A DNA stretch of 64,000 bases from Methanobrevibacter millerae (GTDB lineage: Archaea > Methanobacteriota > Methanobacteria > Methanobacteriales > Methanobacteriaceae), in NCBI GenBank assembly GCA_015063005.1, contig SUTF01000008.1, positions 5,060 to 69,059 of the forward strand. Reading direction: 5' to 3'. The notes beneath the pieces are model-generated. The model saw only the letters and a program-made list of their open reading frames with translations. It ran no database searches and had not been told where the DNA came from. Position 1 is the first letter of the stretch. Every line of letters starts with the position of its first letter. This document shows positions 55,175-64,000 of this stretch, piece by piece. The position numbers were made by a program, and so were the translations under genes.

Positions 55175-56431
55175 TTAAACAACATCCTTTTTCATTACTT
55201 CACGCAAGACAGCTGTTGCATAGGAACCTTTGTTTATTGAAAATTCAGCTAGCACTCCATCGTCTGTTGCCTTTGCAGAGGCATCCCAAACCTGAAAACG
55301 AACAGCTCTCCTAAGACCGTGACTTCCTAAACGTGGCATTTTTGGAACTTCAAAATCACTTTTTTCAAGCCCGTAACTGTCAAGTACGGCCTTTTCCATT
55401 TCACCGACTTCACCACCTGCAAAAGGAACCTTTGTACCATATAAAGGAACTGTAGGATTAACTTCGAAATTATCTATCAATTCCTGATATTCCTCAGGAG
55501 TTTTATCACGAATGATGTGCTCTTCATTATCTATGATGATATCTCCTTCAACATACTTGTTGATTCCCATATCTACCCTACGGCTGACAACATCATTGAA
55601 TAAATAGGATTGATATGCATGAACAAACATTCTTTGCAGTGGCTTTGGAAGTGCATGCAACGCATTCATATATGCCTTATCTGTCAATTCGCCTTTTTTA
55701 GAGTCTTTAATCAATTGGCGAATCATCATCTTTTCATATCTCATGCCTTTTCCCATCAATTCAAGAGATTTTTCCAAATCGCCATCATCATAAGCCTGTC
55801 TTGCAAGCTGATTTTCATTGCTTTCTTCAGGAGATGGATTTCCAATGTATCTTCTGACCGCTTCAGCCAAGTCATTTTGAATCAATGCTTCACCAACCAA
55901 GTGAGTATTGGTTCTAGGCTTGCCGAAACGTTGCCATCCATAATAGTTAGGAATTCCAGTTTGTTCCAACTGCTTCAGGACTTCATTTGCAACATCAGCA
56001 CTTTTTTCAATATCATCCAAATCACGAATGAGAATCTTGAATTTATTGCCGTTAAGTTGGCCCATTCTGAGCTTTTTGCGACCTCGAGTAATTTCTAAAA
56101 AATCAGTTTTATAAATGTCCAAGTTTTCAACTTGTCTGAACTGCTCTTCGGATTCCATGTTTGCTATACAAATCCACTGACGAGTAAGGGCCTTTTTGTC
56201 TTTCATTCCGGCAAAGCCCATTCTTTTTCTGTCAATATGTAAATCACGAGCAATATCTAAAACAACATCCAAAGTTGTCCTTCCAATCTTTTCAATCCAA
56301 ATCCAAATATTAGGTCCTTCACCTGTTGGAAACATCTCTGGAATTTCTTCAACATAAAAATCTTCGTATTGGTTTCTAATAGATCCACCAATTCCCTTTT
56401 GACTCGTAACATAAGTATTAGCATTTAACAT
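55175..56431 (-). CDS. truD: tRNA pseudouridine synthase D (TruD)
   Basis: 418 residues. Catalytic motif RMGFAGMKDKKALTRQW with the essential Asp in GMKDK; ILIRDL, GIPNYYGWQRFG and a C-terminal RAVRF region fit the TruD/Pus7 family, which modifies U13 of tRNAs. The start is the ATG at 56431 with GTGATACT just upstream; a longer frame would run back through a tRNA gene. Only 19 bp, T-rich, separate it from tRNA-Arg(GCG), so it probably depends on the tRNA promoter. Confidence 0.92.
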   Translation of the reverse strand: MLNANTYVTSQKGIGGSIRNQYEDFYVEEIPEMFPTGEGPNIWIWIEKIGRTTLDVVLDIARDLHIDRKRMGFAGMKDKKALTRQWICIANMESEEQFRQVENLDIYKTDFLEITRGRKKLRMGQLNGNKFKILIRDLDDIEKSADVANEVLKQLEQTGIPNYYGWQRFGKPRTNTHLVGEALIQNDLAEAVRRYIGNPSPEESNENQLARQAYDDGDLEKSLELMGKGMRYEKMMIRQLIKDSKKGELTDKAYMNALHALPKPLQRMFVHAYQSYLFNDVVSRRVDMGINKYVEGDIIIDNEEHIIRDKTPEEYQELIDNFEVNPTVPLYGTKVPFAGGEVGEMEKAVLDSYGLEKSDFEVPKMPRLGSHGLRRAVRFQVWDASAKATDDGVLAEFSINKGSYATAVLREVMKKDVV

Positions 56432-56450
56432 AGTATCACAAAAACAAAAA

Positions 56451-56524
56451 TGCCCCGGCCGGGATTTGAACCCGGGGAATGGGATCCGCAGTCCCATGTG
56501 TTATCCAAACTACACCACCGGGGC
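56451..56524 (-). tRNA. tRNA-Arg (GCG)
   Basis: Acceptor GCCCCGG/CCGGGGC, discriminator A, anticodon arm ATGGGA-CTGCGGA-TCCCAT with T33 followed by anticodon GCG, and T-arm CCCGG-GTTCAAAT-CCGG. No CCA is encoded. A TATA-like AATATTATATAC lies about 40-50 bp upstream. truD follows within 19 bp on the same strand. Confidence 0.9.
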
Positions 56525-56784
56525 GAGACAAAATAAGCTATCACATTAATATAAGTTTTTCATAGTATATAATATTTTTTTAAGATTATCAGAAAAGCAA
56601 TTTCACAATAAATTTTCAATGCCGAATACATGAAATAACGATTAAGCAAATTGAATTGAAATCCAAATAGTCAAAAATACTCACAAGTAATTTAAAGTAA
56701 AACGATAGAAAAGTGAAAATACTATTTATATTTGAAGGAAATGTATATGAAAAAAAGAAAAAAGGGAGAAGTTATAAAACTTCC

Positions 56785-57830
56785 CTATGCACGAATAGTT
56801 ATTCTGTTTGAAATGGCAGCGTCATTATACATTGAAGTGATAATGTATTCGCCAGCCATCAAGTTAATGTTTAGTTTTGCAATACCTTGAGCATCAGTAG
56901 TTCTGTTGTAGAATACTCCGTTGATGTTGAATGTTATATTAGTATTAGCAAGAGGATTACCTTGACCGTCAACTAATGAAGCTTTGAATTGAGTTCCATC
57001 TTTGTAGGTCATAGTAATGTCTGTAGCATTCAAGATTGGTTTTACAGTAATGTTGTTTGCTACATTACATCCACCATACATTGCGGTGATAATGTAGTCA
57101 CCTGGTTGTAGGTTGATGTTTAGTTTAGCATATCCAGACTCATTGGTTTTTCTTTCATACATTACACCATTAATGTTGAATGTAACAGTTTCACCTGCAC
57201 CAACAGGGTTTCCGTCATCGCCGATTATCCTTACAACATATTGTGAGTCGTTTCTGTAGTATTTTACCAAGTCACTGTTTTCAGTGATTTTTGGAAGAAC
57301 AGTAATATTGTTGGATGCCATTTCACCGTTATCTGGGTGAATTGCAGTTAATATGTAAGTACCTTGATCTAAATTAATGTTTAATCTAGCTGTACCGTTT
57401 TCATTAACTTTCCTATCATACATCACACCATTAATGTTGAATCTTACCATTGTACCGTTAGCTAATGGATTACCTTGACCATCAACGAAAGTAGCATAGT
57501 ATTGAGTTCCGTTTCTGAATACTTTAGTAACATCAGTTCCATTGATTGTGGAAAGGATAGTTACAGTACTGAGTTTTTCATCACTGGAATAAGGTTCAGT
57601 AGCATTGAATGTGACAGTTGCATTATAAACACCAACATTTAATCCAAGTGCGATGGAAGCATTACCATCAGCAGCAGTGGTTCTTACATAATCTCTTCCA
57701 TTAATGCTGATAACAACAGTCTGATTAGCAATAGGATTGCCGAATTGGTCAACAAGATATGCAACTAAACGAGTACCGTTTTTATAGTACATTACAACAT
57801 CGTCAACAATGAGAATTGCTCTGGTCATTG
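56785..57830 (-). repeat. Four-copy C-terminal repeat module of adhesin 2
   Basis: It matches 296-1340 in order and orientation, with four units ending the protein in SNRITIRA, against SNKVIIR in adhesin 1. Units within each protein resemble each other less than the matching last units do between proteins. Confidence 0.8.
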
Positions 57831-60800
57831 ATGGAGTGTTGTTGAATACAGTTCCATTTTCATTAGCAAGCACACTAGCGTCACCAGTCAATTCAAGAGC
57901 AGTCAAGTTATTGTTAGCTACGATACCTTCACCAGCTTTTTGTGCTTTGACTGTGTAATCACCAGTAGTTTCAATAGTGTTGTTTTCAATATCGTAATTA
58001 CCTGATGCAACAGTAATACCTACAGTATCAGGAGCAATTGAATTCCAAATAGTTGCATTACCTTCATTATCACCATTTGCAGAAATAGTGTTGTCTTTAA
58101 CAGTTAATTCTTTAGCAGATGAACCAATACCCATAGTATGATTACCTATTGCAGTTATATCATTTCCAATGACATTTTCTTCTGCACCACCTAATTGCAT
58201 TGCATATACAGTGTCAGCTTCAGCAACAATAGTATTGTTTGTGTAATTTACAGCAACATTACCATTGGACATTGCTGAGTAAATTGCATATGAAACAACA
58301 GGAGCAGTAGCTTCAATATCATTGTTTTCAACATTACCTGTAGCAGGTCCTTCAACATTAATACCACATGCATAGTATGAATCAGAAGTGGAATCTATAG
58401 TATTGTTTGAAATAGTAAAGTTATCTCCACTTATTTGCAATCCGTAAATGTATGAAGCACCAGTAGCATCGATTGTGTTGTTATCGATTACTGCATTATC
58501 TGAGTTTTTGACATTAACCGCATAAATGGTATCATATGATCCAATTACATTATTATAATCAATTTCAATGCCATTATCTTTAACTGATAAATCACTACAG
58601 TTGTCAAATACAATACCTTCTGAAACAGGACTGCTTACCCAATTACCTGATCCAGCAGGAACTTCAGCCCATGGAACATATGAAGATGGAATAGTAATAT
58701 CTAAATCATTATCTTCAAATGAAACATTATCAGAATTACCAATATAAACAGCATTGTTTACAGTTGAACCAGTAGTGTTTCCTTCATATGAAATGTTATT
58801 TCCTGAAACTGTTAAATTATCTGCACCATTTGCAAATATTGCATAAGCATCAGTAGTTCCATTATCATTGTAGTCAATAGTGTTGTTAGCAATTACAACA
58901 TTGTCTGCATTGTCAACATTGATTGCGAATGGAAGTTCATCAACATTCATAGTTAATCCGTTAACAGTGACATTATCACTAGTAATGTTTAAAGCAATGT
59001 TGTTCAAGGTTGCATTATTGCCAGATACAGTTACAGGACGATTAATATTGATTACATTATTATCCTTATTAGAAATTTCTCCATCAAATACTAATTCATC
59101 GCCTACAAATTCATCAGATAAAGTTCCGTTTTCATCGAAGAATTTGGAGTAGGTTTCATTGTTTACAATATTAGTAACAGTAACATCAGTAGTTCCATTA
59201 TTAGCATTGTATTTATTATCACCAGAATAAACAACATCAATATCATATTTACCTGGAGTTAAATTCTCGAAAGTTACAGCGGTTTTACCGTCAACAATTT
59301 CAACAGTTTGGGAAGTACCGTTTACGGTAAATGTAACATTACCAGTAGCGTCTTCAGGTAAGGTCATGTTAATATTTAATGAACCGATGACAATTTCATC
59401 AACAGTGATATTCAATTCTAAATCGTATTTTGAAACAACCACATTGACAGATTTTGTATCATTGTCATACTTATCGTCACCAGCATAGTCTACAGTAATA
59501 GTATAATTACCTTCACCTAAACCAGAAATGACAAAAGTAGCAGTACCATTTACAAGTTCGATACTGTCATCACCAATGCTTACATTACCGGTAGCATCAG
59601 CAGGCAATACAACTTCAACAGTAACATTATCCAATACCATAACAGATTCATTAGCAGAAACAGACATGTTTGCTGGAATACCATTAACAGTTAAAGTAGA
59701 TGAGTTGCTTACTGGATTGTATACTTTATCATTATCGATTGAATATTCTAAAGTGTAGTTTCCTCTAGCTAACACATCAATGTTGAAAGTAGCTACGCCA
59801 TCAATGATGTCAACAGTGTAGGTTTTATTGTTTACTCTTAAAGTAATGTTACCGGTTGCAGGTTGTGTTCCTTCAAGTACGGTTACATTAATTTGGGTTT
59901 GATTGTAAGCTAATTCAATGTCTTCAGCCAAGATTGTAGCATTACCTAAAGTCAATGGTTCTTCAACAGTTAAGTTAACAGTTTGACCATCAACAGTAGC
60001 TTCCACATAATAACCTTGGTTTTCAGTTCCTTCAAATGCTGTGACAACAGCATTGTCAATAGTGCCGTTTTCAGCAGCTAAAGTACCGTTAGTTGCAGAC
60101 ATTACATAATCACGAGGACGTAAAGTACCATTATAATCAGTTACATTTTCACCATCTGATACTTTGAATGCTAAAGTAATATCTTGAACTAAACCTGTCT
60201 TATTGGTTGCATTTAAAGTTAATACCAAGTAGTTTTCAGGATTAACAATTTCTGAGCTAACTTCGTTGATTCTTAAAACATAATTTGAAAGGAAACCCGG
60301 AGTAGTTATAGTAGCATTTTTATAGGTAGCGTTGTTGCTTCCCCACCAGTTGTCGGAAATATCCATATCAATAGTTTTACCAGCAGCAACACCTATTTTA
60401 GTAATATTATCTGATAAAATAACAGAATTATGTATAGCTACGGTTAAATTTTCTCCAGAATTAACAACAGCGATTAAATATTCTACATTTTCAAATAAAC
60501 ATCCATCAAATACTCTGTGAGAGTGGTATGAACTACCATCAGTTCTTGTGTAGAATAAACTTACTGATTGTAGGTTTCTGAAAGTTGAGTTATAGACTTC
60601 AACATCTCCAGTTACCATGGTGTAACCTCCACCAACAAGGTTCCAGGAGTTGAGTCCACCAAATGCGTTTGGAGTGTATCTTCCACCTTCATTTTCAAAG
60701 GTAGTGTTTATAATTGTTACATGTTGGGATGATCCGATTGCAAGACAGGTCAATGAATTTTGTGGCATGTAAATGCGGTTGGACAATTCATCGACAGTTC

Positions 60801-63800
60801 TGTTGGTAACTGTGAAAATAGAGTTTTCTATTGTAATGTTACCTTTTTGACCACCGAATGCACCGATAGCTACTAAATCCATATTCATTGCATATGCATT
60901 AAGGCTGTCGGTTACTTTTGAATTGCTCATGTATAAAGTACCTTGGTTTGCAATAGTAGATAATCTACCTGCATGGTTTGCTTCAAATGTTGAATTATCA
61001 ATTATTAAAATACCATCATTGTAAATAGCTCCACCATAATATGCATTTGCTCTTTTAGATACATCACCATATCCGTTATCAAAGAAATATGAATTGTTTA
61101 CAACTAAAGTACCTGCAGTGTTAATAGCTCCACCATAGTTACCTTGTCCGCCAATGAATTTGACGTTGTCGATTTCGACATTAGCGCCTTCTTCGATATA
61201 AATTGCGGATTGGGTATCACGAGCAGCCCTGTTAATAGTAACATTAGTTAAAGTTAATTTAGAGTTACCTGCTAAAGCAGTTATGAAGTAATCAGCTTCA
61301 CTGTCAGTGATAATAACTTTATCAGCATCTTCACCGACAATAGTTACATCAACAGTTGTTGGAATTCTTAATTCAGTATTCAAATCACCAGTGTAGTTAC
61401 CTTCTAAAACATGGACAGTGATATTTGTAGATTTTGTATAACCTTCACTTAATGCTCTAGAGATTGATTTGAATGGATTGTTTTCACTACCATTACCATT
61501 TACATCATCACCAGTGCTGTTGGATACATAAAACTCAATACTGTCTACAGCATCAGCGATATTGGTGGATACAATTCCGCCCACATAGGTATCGTTTTCA
61601 GTTGCGTATTCATAAACGCTTGTGAAATCGTATACAGTATCGTTTTTAAATCCAACATATTCTAGGGTTGCATTTTGATTGATTAAATCAGCTTTACCCA
61701 CTACACTACCATTGAAGTAGAAAGTTACTTGACCTCCACCAATGATTGCACCTGATGGGTGAGATACAGTTACAGTTATGATATCGGACAATTCAGTTAC
61801 GTTTTGACTGTTTGCAGTGATTGTTAAATCATTTAAGTTTGCAAATACGTTGCTTCCTGAACCAGGAGCAATGAATATATCATTTCCAGAAGCTGCAGTA
61901 TTGTCTTCAAAGGTAACATCTTCAATACTCATTTCAGTAACTTGGCTAGTGGAACCATGGTTCAATAAGTATATTGCACCACCATTACCAGCAGCAGTGT
62001 TGTTAATGAATTTACCACCTTTAATCTTAGCGCCATTTGTTACTAAACCTGCACCATTTGCAGATGCCTTATTGTTAATGAATGTAATGTTTTCTACAAT
62101 GATTTCAGCAGGTTGACTACCACTGCTTCTATATTGAGCAACATAACTGGTAACTTCATTATTGATAAATTTATCATTAATTGAAGTAATGTTATTACCG
62201 CTTGCATATGCAATATTGGATGCACTACCAGTTACAGTGTTTGAATCAAAAGTGTTATTGATACTTACTAAATCACCTTGAGCATAATAAGCTGCACCAC
62301 CAGAATAACCATCAATGGTATTACCTATGAAAGTATTGTTTTCTAAATGTATTACATTGCCATTATTAGCTGCTAACCAGAGTAAACCGGTTGAAGATCC
62401 ACCATTACAGTTTTCAAATAATGAGTTGGTTAAAACCAAATTATAAGCGTTGATTGCTTGACCAGTTCCGTTAATAACTCTTAAATTGTCAATAAATACA
62501 CCTTCATTAGGTGACTGAGCACGAATAGAACTTGAGTTTATGACAATATTATCATTCATTGTTAATGCATATGCATCTACAGGACGACCGTCACAGTTAA
62601 TTAAGGTTAAGTTAACTAATGCAATTTCAAGGTTTTGACCAAATGTGAATATATTTGATCCAGATGCCCACCATCCAGTACCGGATTTTGCATGTTCAGC
62701 ATCAATGATAACATTTCCATATGATTCACCAATAATAGTGATTTTTCCAACATTAGAATAAGATAAATCCCTGTTTTCAGATCCTTGGTATAAACCGTTT
62801 TTAATGTGCACTGTTAAATCCACACTAGCTATAGTTCCATAATCCAAAGCTTTTTTAAGAGTTAAAAATGGATTAGCTTCACTACCATCACCAGTTGTAT
62901 CATTTCCTTCAGTGGAAACCCATACTTCTGCAGGTGAGTGGTCGAAGTTTACGGTAGCTTTACCATCGACTACAGTTACATCAAAAGGATTTACATCAGA
63001 ATAAGATTGTGTACCTGAAATAGCATATTCGCCATTTTCCAATAATTTGTTTACAGTTAGTGATGCAACACCATTTGCATTAGAAGTTGCTGAACCAACA
63101 CTTTTACCATCAATATTGAAAATGACTTTTGCATTTTGGACTGTATTGCCCATGTCATCAGTTACATTAGCTTTTAATACAAATTGAGTACCATCTATTT
63201 CTACATCTTCAAAAGCAACATTTGCATTGAAATCAGTCACTGAATAAAGTGTAGCAGTTGTAGAAGTACAATTGATAAATTTATTGTTTTTAAGGTAGGA
63301 ATTTTGGAAAAATACAATTCCACCATTAGAACCGGTATAAGTACAATCAATGAATGTATTATCAGTAATATTAGCAATATTATCCCCATTATTATATCTT
63401 ACAGCTAATGCTCCAGCACTACGGGAGCTGGTTAAGTTTTTAAAGGTATTTCCTTTAATAACTGATTTACCAGTACCCACAAAAACTGCAGGAGTATCTG
63501 CCCAGGAGCTTGTTGCAGTACCACTTTCAAATACATTGTTTATTAAAGTTACTAAACCAGCATGAGAGAAATATAAATCAACATATTGATTACCTGAATT
63601 TTTGATAAATTTAGAGTTTTTGATTGTTAAATCACCATTGTCAGAATATATTGCACCTAAATTGGTAACATAGTTTTCTTCAAAAACACAGCTGTCGATT
63701 GTTAAATCTCCGGATGATCTGATTGCTGAACCCATATCGGTTCTACCATGAGTAAAAGTAATATCTTTTAAGGTTACAAATGAATCAGCACCAATAGATT

Positions 63801-64000
63801 TAATGATAGCAACTTCATTTTCTCCATCAAGTATTGTTCCACCGTTTGCCGCACCAACAATGGTCAAAGTTCCATTATAATTAGCGTGAGCAAAATTAAT
63901 ATTTAACGCAGTATTATTTTCTCCCGTGTATGTACCAGCAGCTAAATGAATAGTAACATCATCAGAAGCATTGACTTCAGATAATGCCTTATTTATTGTA
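56785..64000 (-). CDS. Very large secreted adhesin-like protein, N-terminus beyond the window
   Basis: At least 2,404 residues; the frame stays open to the last base, so signal peptide and start are not visible. It has several beta-helix blocks introduced by VSTEGNDTTGDGSEANPF or VSNSTGDDVNGNGSENNPF plus a segment with LxxAL (about residues 315 and 785 counted from 63867), a third block cut by the window end, a middle run of three Ig-like domains (about 1385-1660), another beta-helix (about 1660-2010) and four C-terminal repeats (about 2017-2360) with core INGVMYxRKxNExG. The last repeat nearly matches that of the adhesin at 296. Start-free and without a C-terminal membrane helix; the anchor is presumably the repeat module. 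Confidence 0.85.
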   Translation of the reverse strand, partial: TINKALSEVNASDDVTIHLAAGTYTGENNTALNINFAHANYNGTLTIVGAANGGTILDGENEVAIIKSIGADSFVTLKDITFTHGRTDMGSAIRSSGDLTIDSCVFEENYVTNLGAIYSDNGDLTIKNSKFIKNSGNQYVDLYFSHAGLVTLINNVFESGTATSSWADTPAVFVGTGKSVIKGNTFKNLTSSRSAGALAVRYNNGDNIANITDNTFIDCTYTGSNGGIVFFQNSYLKNNKFINCTSTTATLYSVTDFNANVAFEDVEIDGTQFVLKANVTDDMGNTVQNAKVIFNIDGKSVGSATSNANGVASLTVNKLLENGEYAISGTQSYSDVNPFDVTVVDGKATVNFDHSPAEVWVSTEGNDTTGDGSEANPFLTLKKALDYGTIASVDLTVHIKNGLYQGSENRDLSYSNVGKITIIGESYGNVIIDAEHAKSGTGWWASGSNIFTFGQNLEIALVNLTLINCDGRPVDAYALTMNDNIVINSSSIRAQSPNEGVFIDNLRVINGTGQAINAYNLVLTNSLFENCNGGSSTGLLWLAANNGNVIHLENNTFIGNTIDGYSGGAAYYAQGDLVSINNTFDSNTVTGSASNIAYASGNNITSINDKFINNEVTSYVAQYRSSGSQPAEIIVENITFINNKASANGAGLVTNGAKIKGGKFINNTAAGNGGAIYLLNHGSTSQVTEMSIEDVTFEDNTAASGNDIFIAPGSGSNVFANLNDLTITANSQNVTELSDIITVTVSHPSGAIIGGGQVTFYFNGSVVGKADLINQNATLEYVGFKNDTVYDFTSVYEYATENDTYVGGIVSTNIADAVDSIEFYVSNSTGDDVNGNGSENNPFKSISRALSEGYTKSTNITVHVLEGNYTGDLNTELRIPTTVDVTIVGEDADKVIITDSEADYFITALAGNSKLTLTNVTINRAARDTQSAIYIEEGANVEIDNVKFIGGQGNYGGAINTAGTLVVNNSYFFDNGYGDVSKRANAYYGGAIYNDGILIIDNSTFEANHAGRLSTIANQGTLYMSNSKVTDSLNAYAMNMDLVAIGAFGGQKGNITIENSIFTVTNRTVDELSNRIYMPQNSLTCLAIGSSQHVTIINTTFENEGGRYTPNAFGGLNSWNLVGGGYTMVTGDVEVYNSTFRNLQSVSLFYTRTDGSSYHSHRVFDGCLFENVEYLIAVVNSGENLTVAIHNSVILSDNITKIGVAAGKTIDMDISDNWWGSNNATYKNATITTPGFLSNYVLRINEVSSEIVNPENYLVLTLNATNKTGLVQDITLAFKVSDGENVTDYNGTLRPRDYVMSATNGTLAAENGTIDNAVVTAFEGTENQGYYVEATVDGQTVNLTVEEPLTLGNATILAEDIELAYNQTQINVTVLEGTQPATGNITLRVNNKTYTVDIIDGVATFNIDVLARGNYTLEYSIDNDKVYNPVSNSSTLTVNGIPANMSVSANESVMVLDNVTVEVVLPADATGNVSIGDDSIELVNGTATFVISGLGEGNYTITVDYAGDDKYDNDTKSVNVVVSKYDLELNITVDEIVIGSLNINMTLPEDATGNVTFTVNGTSQTVEIVDGKTAVTFENLTPGKYDIDVVYSGDNKYNANNGTTDVTVTNIVNNETYSKFFDENGTLSDEFVGDELVFDGEISNKDNNVININRPVTVSGNNATLNNIALNITSDNVTVNGLTMNVDELPFAINVDNADNVVIANNTIDYNDNGTTDAYAIFANGADNLTVSGNNISYEGNTTGSTVNNAVYIGNSDNVSFEDNDLDITIPSSYVPWAEVPAGSGNWVSSPVSEGIVFDNCSDLSVKDNGIEIDYNNVIGSYDTIYAVNVKNSDNAVIDNNTIDATGASYIYGLQISGDNFTISNNTIDSTSDSYYACGINVEGPATGNVENNDIEATAPVVSYAIYSAMSNGNVAVNYTNNTIVAEADTVYAMQLGGAEENVIGNDITAIGNHTMGIGSSAKELTVKDNTISANGDNEGNATIWNSIAPDTVGITVASGNYDIENNTIETTGDYTVKAQKAGEGIVANNNLTALELTGDASVLANENGTVFNNTPSMTRAILIVDDVVMYYKNGTRLVAYLVDQFGNPIANQTVVISINGRDYVRTTAADGNASIALGLNVGVYNATVTFNATEPYSSDEKLSTVTILSTINGTDVTKVFRNGTQYYATFVDGQGNPLANGTMVRFNINGVMYDRKVNENGTARLNINLDQGTYILTAIHPDNGEMASNNITVLPKITENSDLVKYYRNDSQYVVRIIGDDGNPVGAGETVTFNINGVMYERKTNESGYAKLNINLQPGDYIITAMYGGCNVANNITVKPILNATDITMTYKDGTQFKASLVDGQGNPLANTNITFNINGVFYNRTTDAQGIAKLNINLMAGEYIITSMYNDAAISNRITIRA

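Noticed and set aside
56432..56497. Longer truD frame starting at 56497
   Set aside because: It would translate the tRNA-Arg(GCG) gene. The ATG at 56431 has GTGATACT as a ribosome-binding site and starts the normal TruD sequence.
56451..56524. tRNA-Trp or other identity for the tRNA next to truD
   Set aside because: The loop reads C-T-GCG-G-A with T33, giving Arg(GCG).

Overview
The window reads as a low-GC euryarchaeal chromosome from a hydrogenotrophic methanogen of the order Methanobacteriales, most likely Methanobrevibacter. The evidence is a complete F420-reducing hydrogenase operon (frhADGB), archaeal informational genes (PCNA, a GINS subunit, eIF2-alpha, S27e, L44e, Nop10, EndoQ), archaeal ribosome-binding sites of the GGTGA/GGAGGTG type, an archaeal-type initiator tRNA, very large adhesin-like beta-helix proteins, and a secreted CobN-like chelatase homologue. 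No IS element, prophage or CRISPR array is visible. Assignments come from reading motifs and context; no database search was run.

Layout. 1-10,600: the tail of a coiled-coil repeat protein, a 1,496-residue adhesin, a signal-peptide and membrane-anchored CobN-like protein whose best ribosome-binding site points to an ATC codon, and an unknown protein. 10,650-25,800: a mixed accessory and housekeeping stretch with a DUF1002 secreted protein, a decayed Rpn-type nuclease gene, an NSS transporter, a Dus enzyme, a DUF1858/DUF2249 pair, a methyltransferase, an SDR/exported-flavodoxin/di-histidine membrane-protein cluster, an HxlR/oxidoreductase pair, a HepT/MntA toxin-antitoxin module between 33-bp direct repeats, initiator tRNA-Met, two coiled-coil membrane proteins and methionine aminopeptidase.

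25,860-30,340: frhA-frhD-frhG-frhB plus a second frhD-like maturation protease upstream. 30,480-37,330: a Ser/Gly-linker secreted protein, two tRNA-Arg genes, then a long minus-strand translation/repair cluster (L44e, S27e, eIF2-alpha, Nop10, PAC2, unknown, EndoQ) preceded by PCNA and GINS. 37,410-43,800: a compact trpEGDCFBA operon with an inverted TGTAC repeat over its promoter. 43,960-56,530: an Rpn nuclease with a tandem partial duplicate, small membrane proteins and a regulator, purB, an old-yellow-enzyme relative, a copper-type P-ATPase with a 12-bp inverted repeat in its promoter, an amidohydrolase coupled to the small subunit of aconitase X, and truD directly behind tRNA-Arg(GCG). 56,785-64,000: a second, larger adhesin that runs off the window and ends in the same four-repeat module as the first.

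The points most worth following are: (i) the exported flavodoxin next to a DUF4405 membrane protein with two His-x13-His pairs, in an organism group described as lacking cytochromes; (ii) the apparent ATC start of the surface CobN-like protein; (iii) the repeat-flanked HepT/MntA module; (iv) candidate operators at trp, copA and hxlR and a recurring TTTAGGT-ACC motif; and (v) the shared C-terminal module of the two adhesins.
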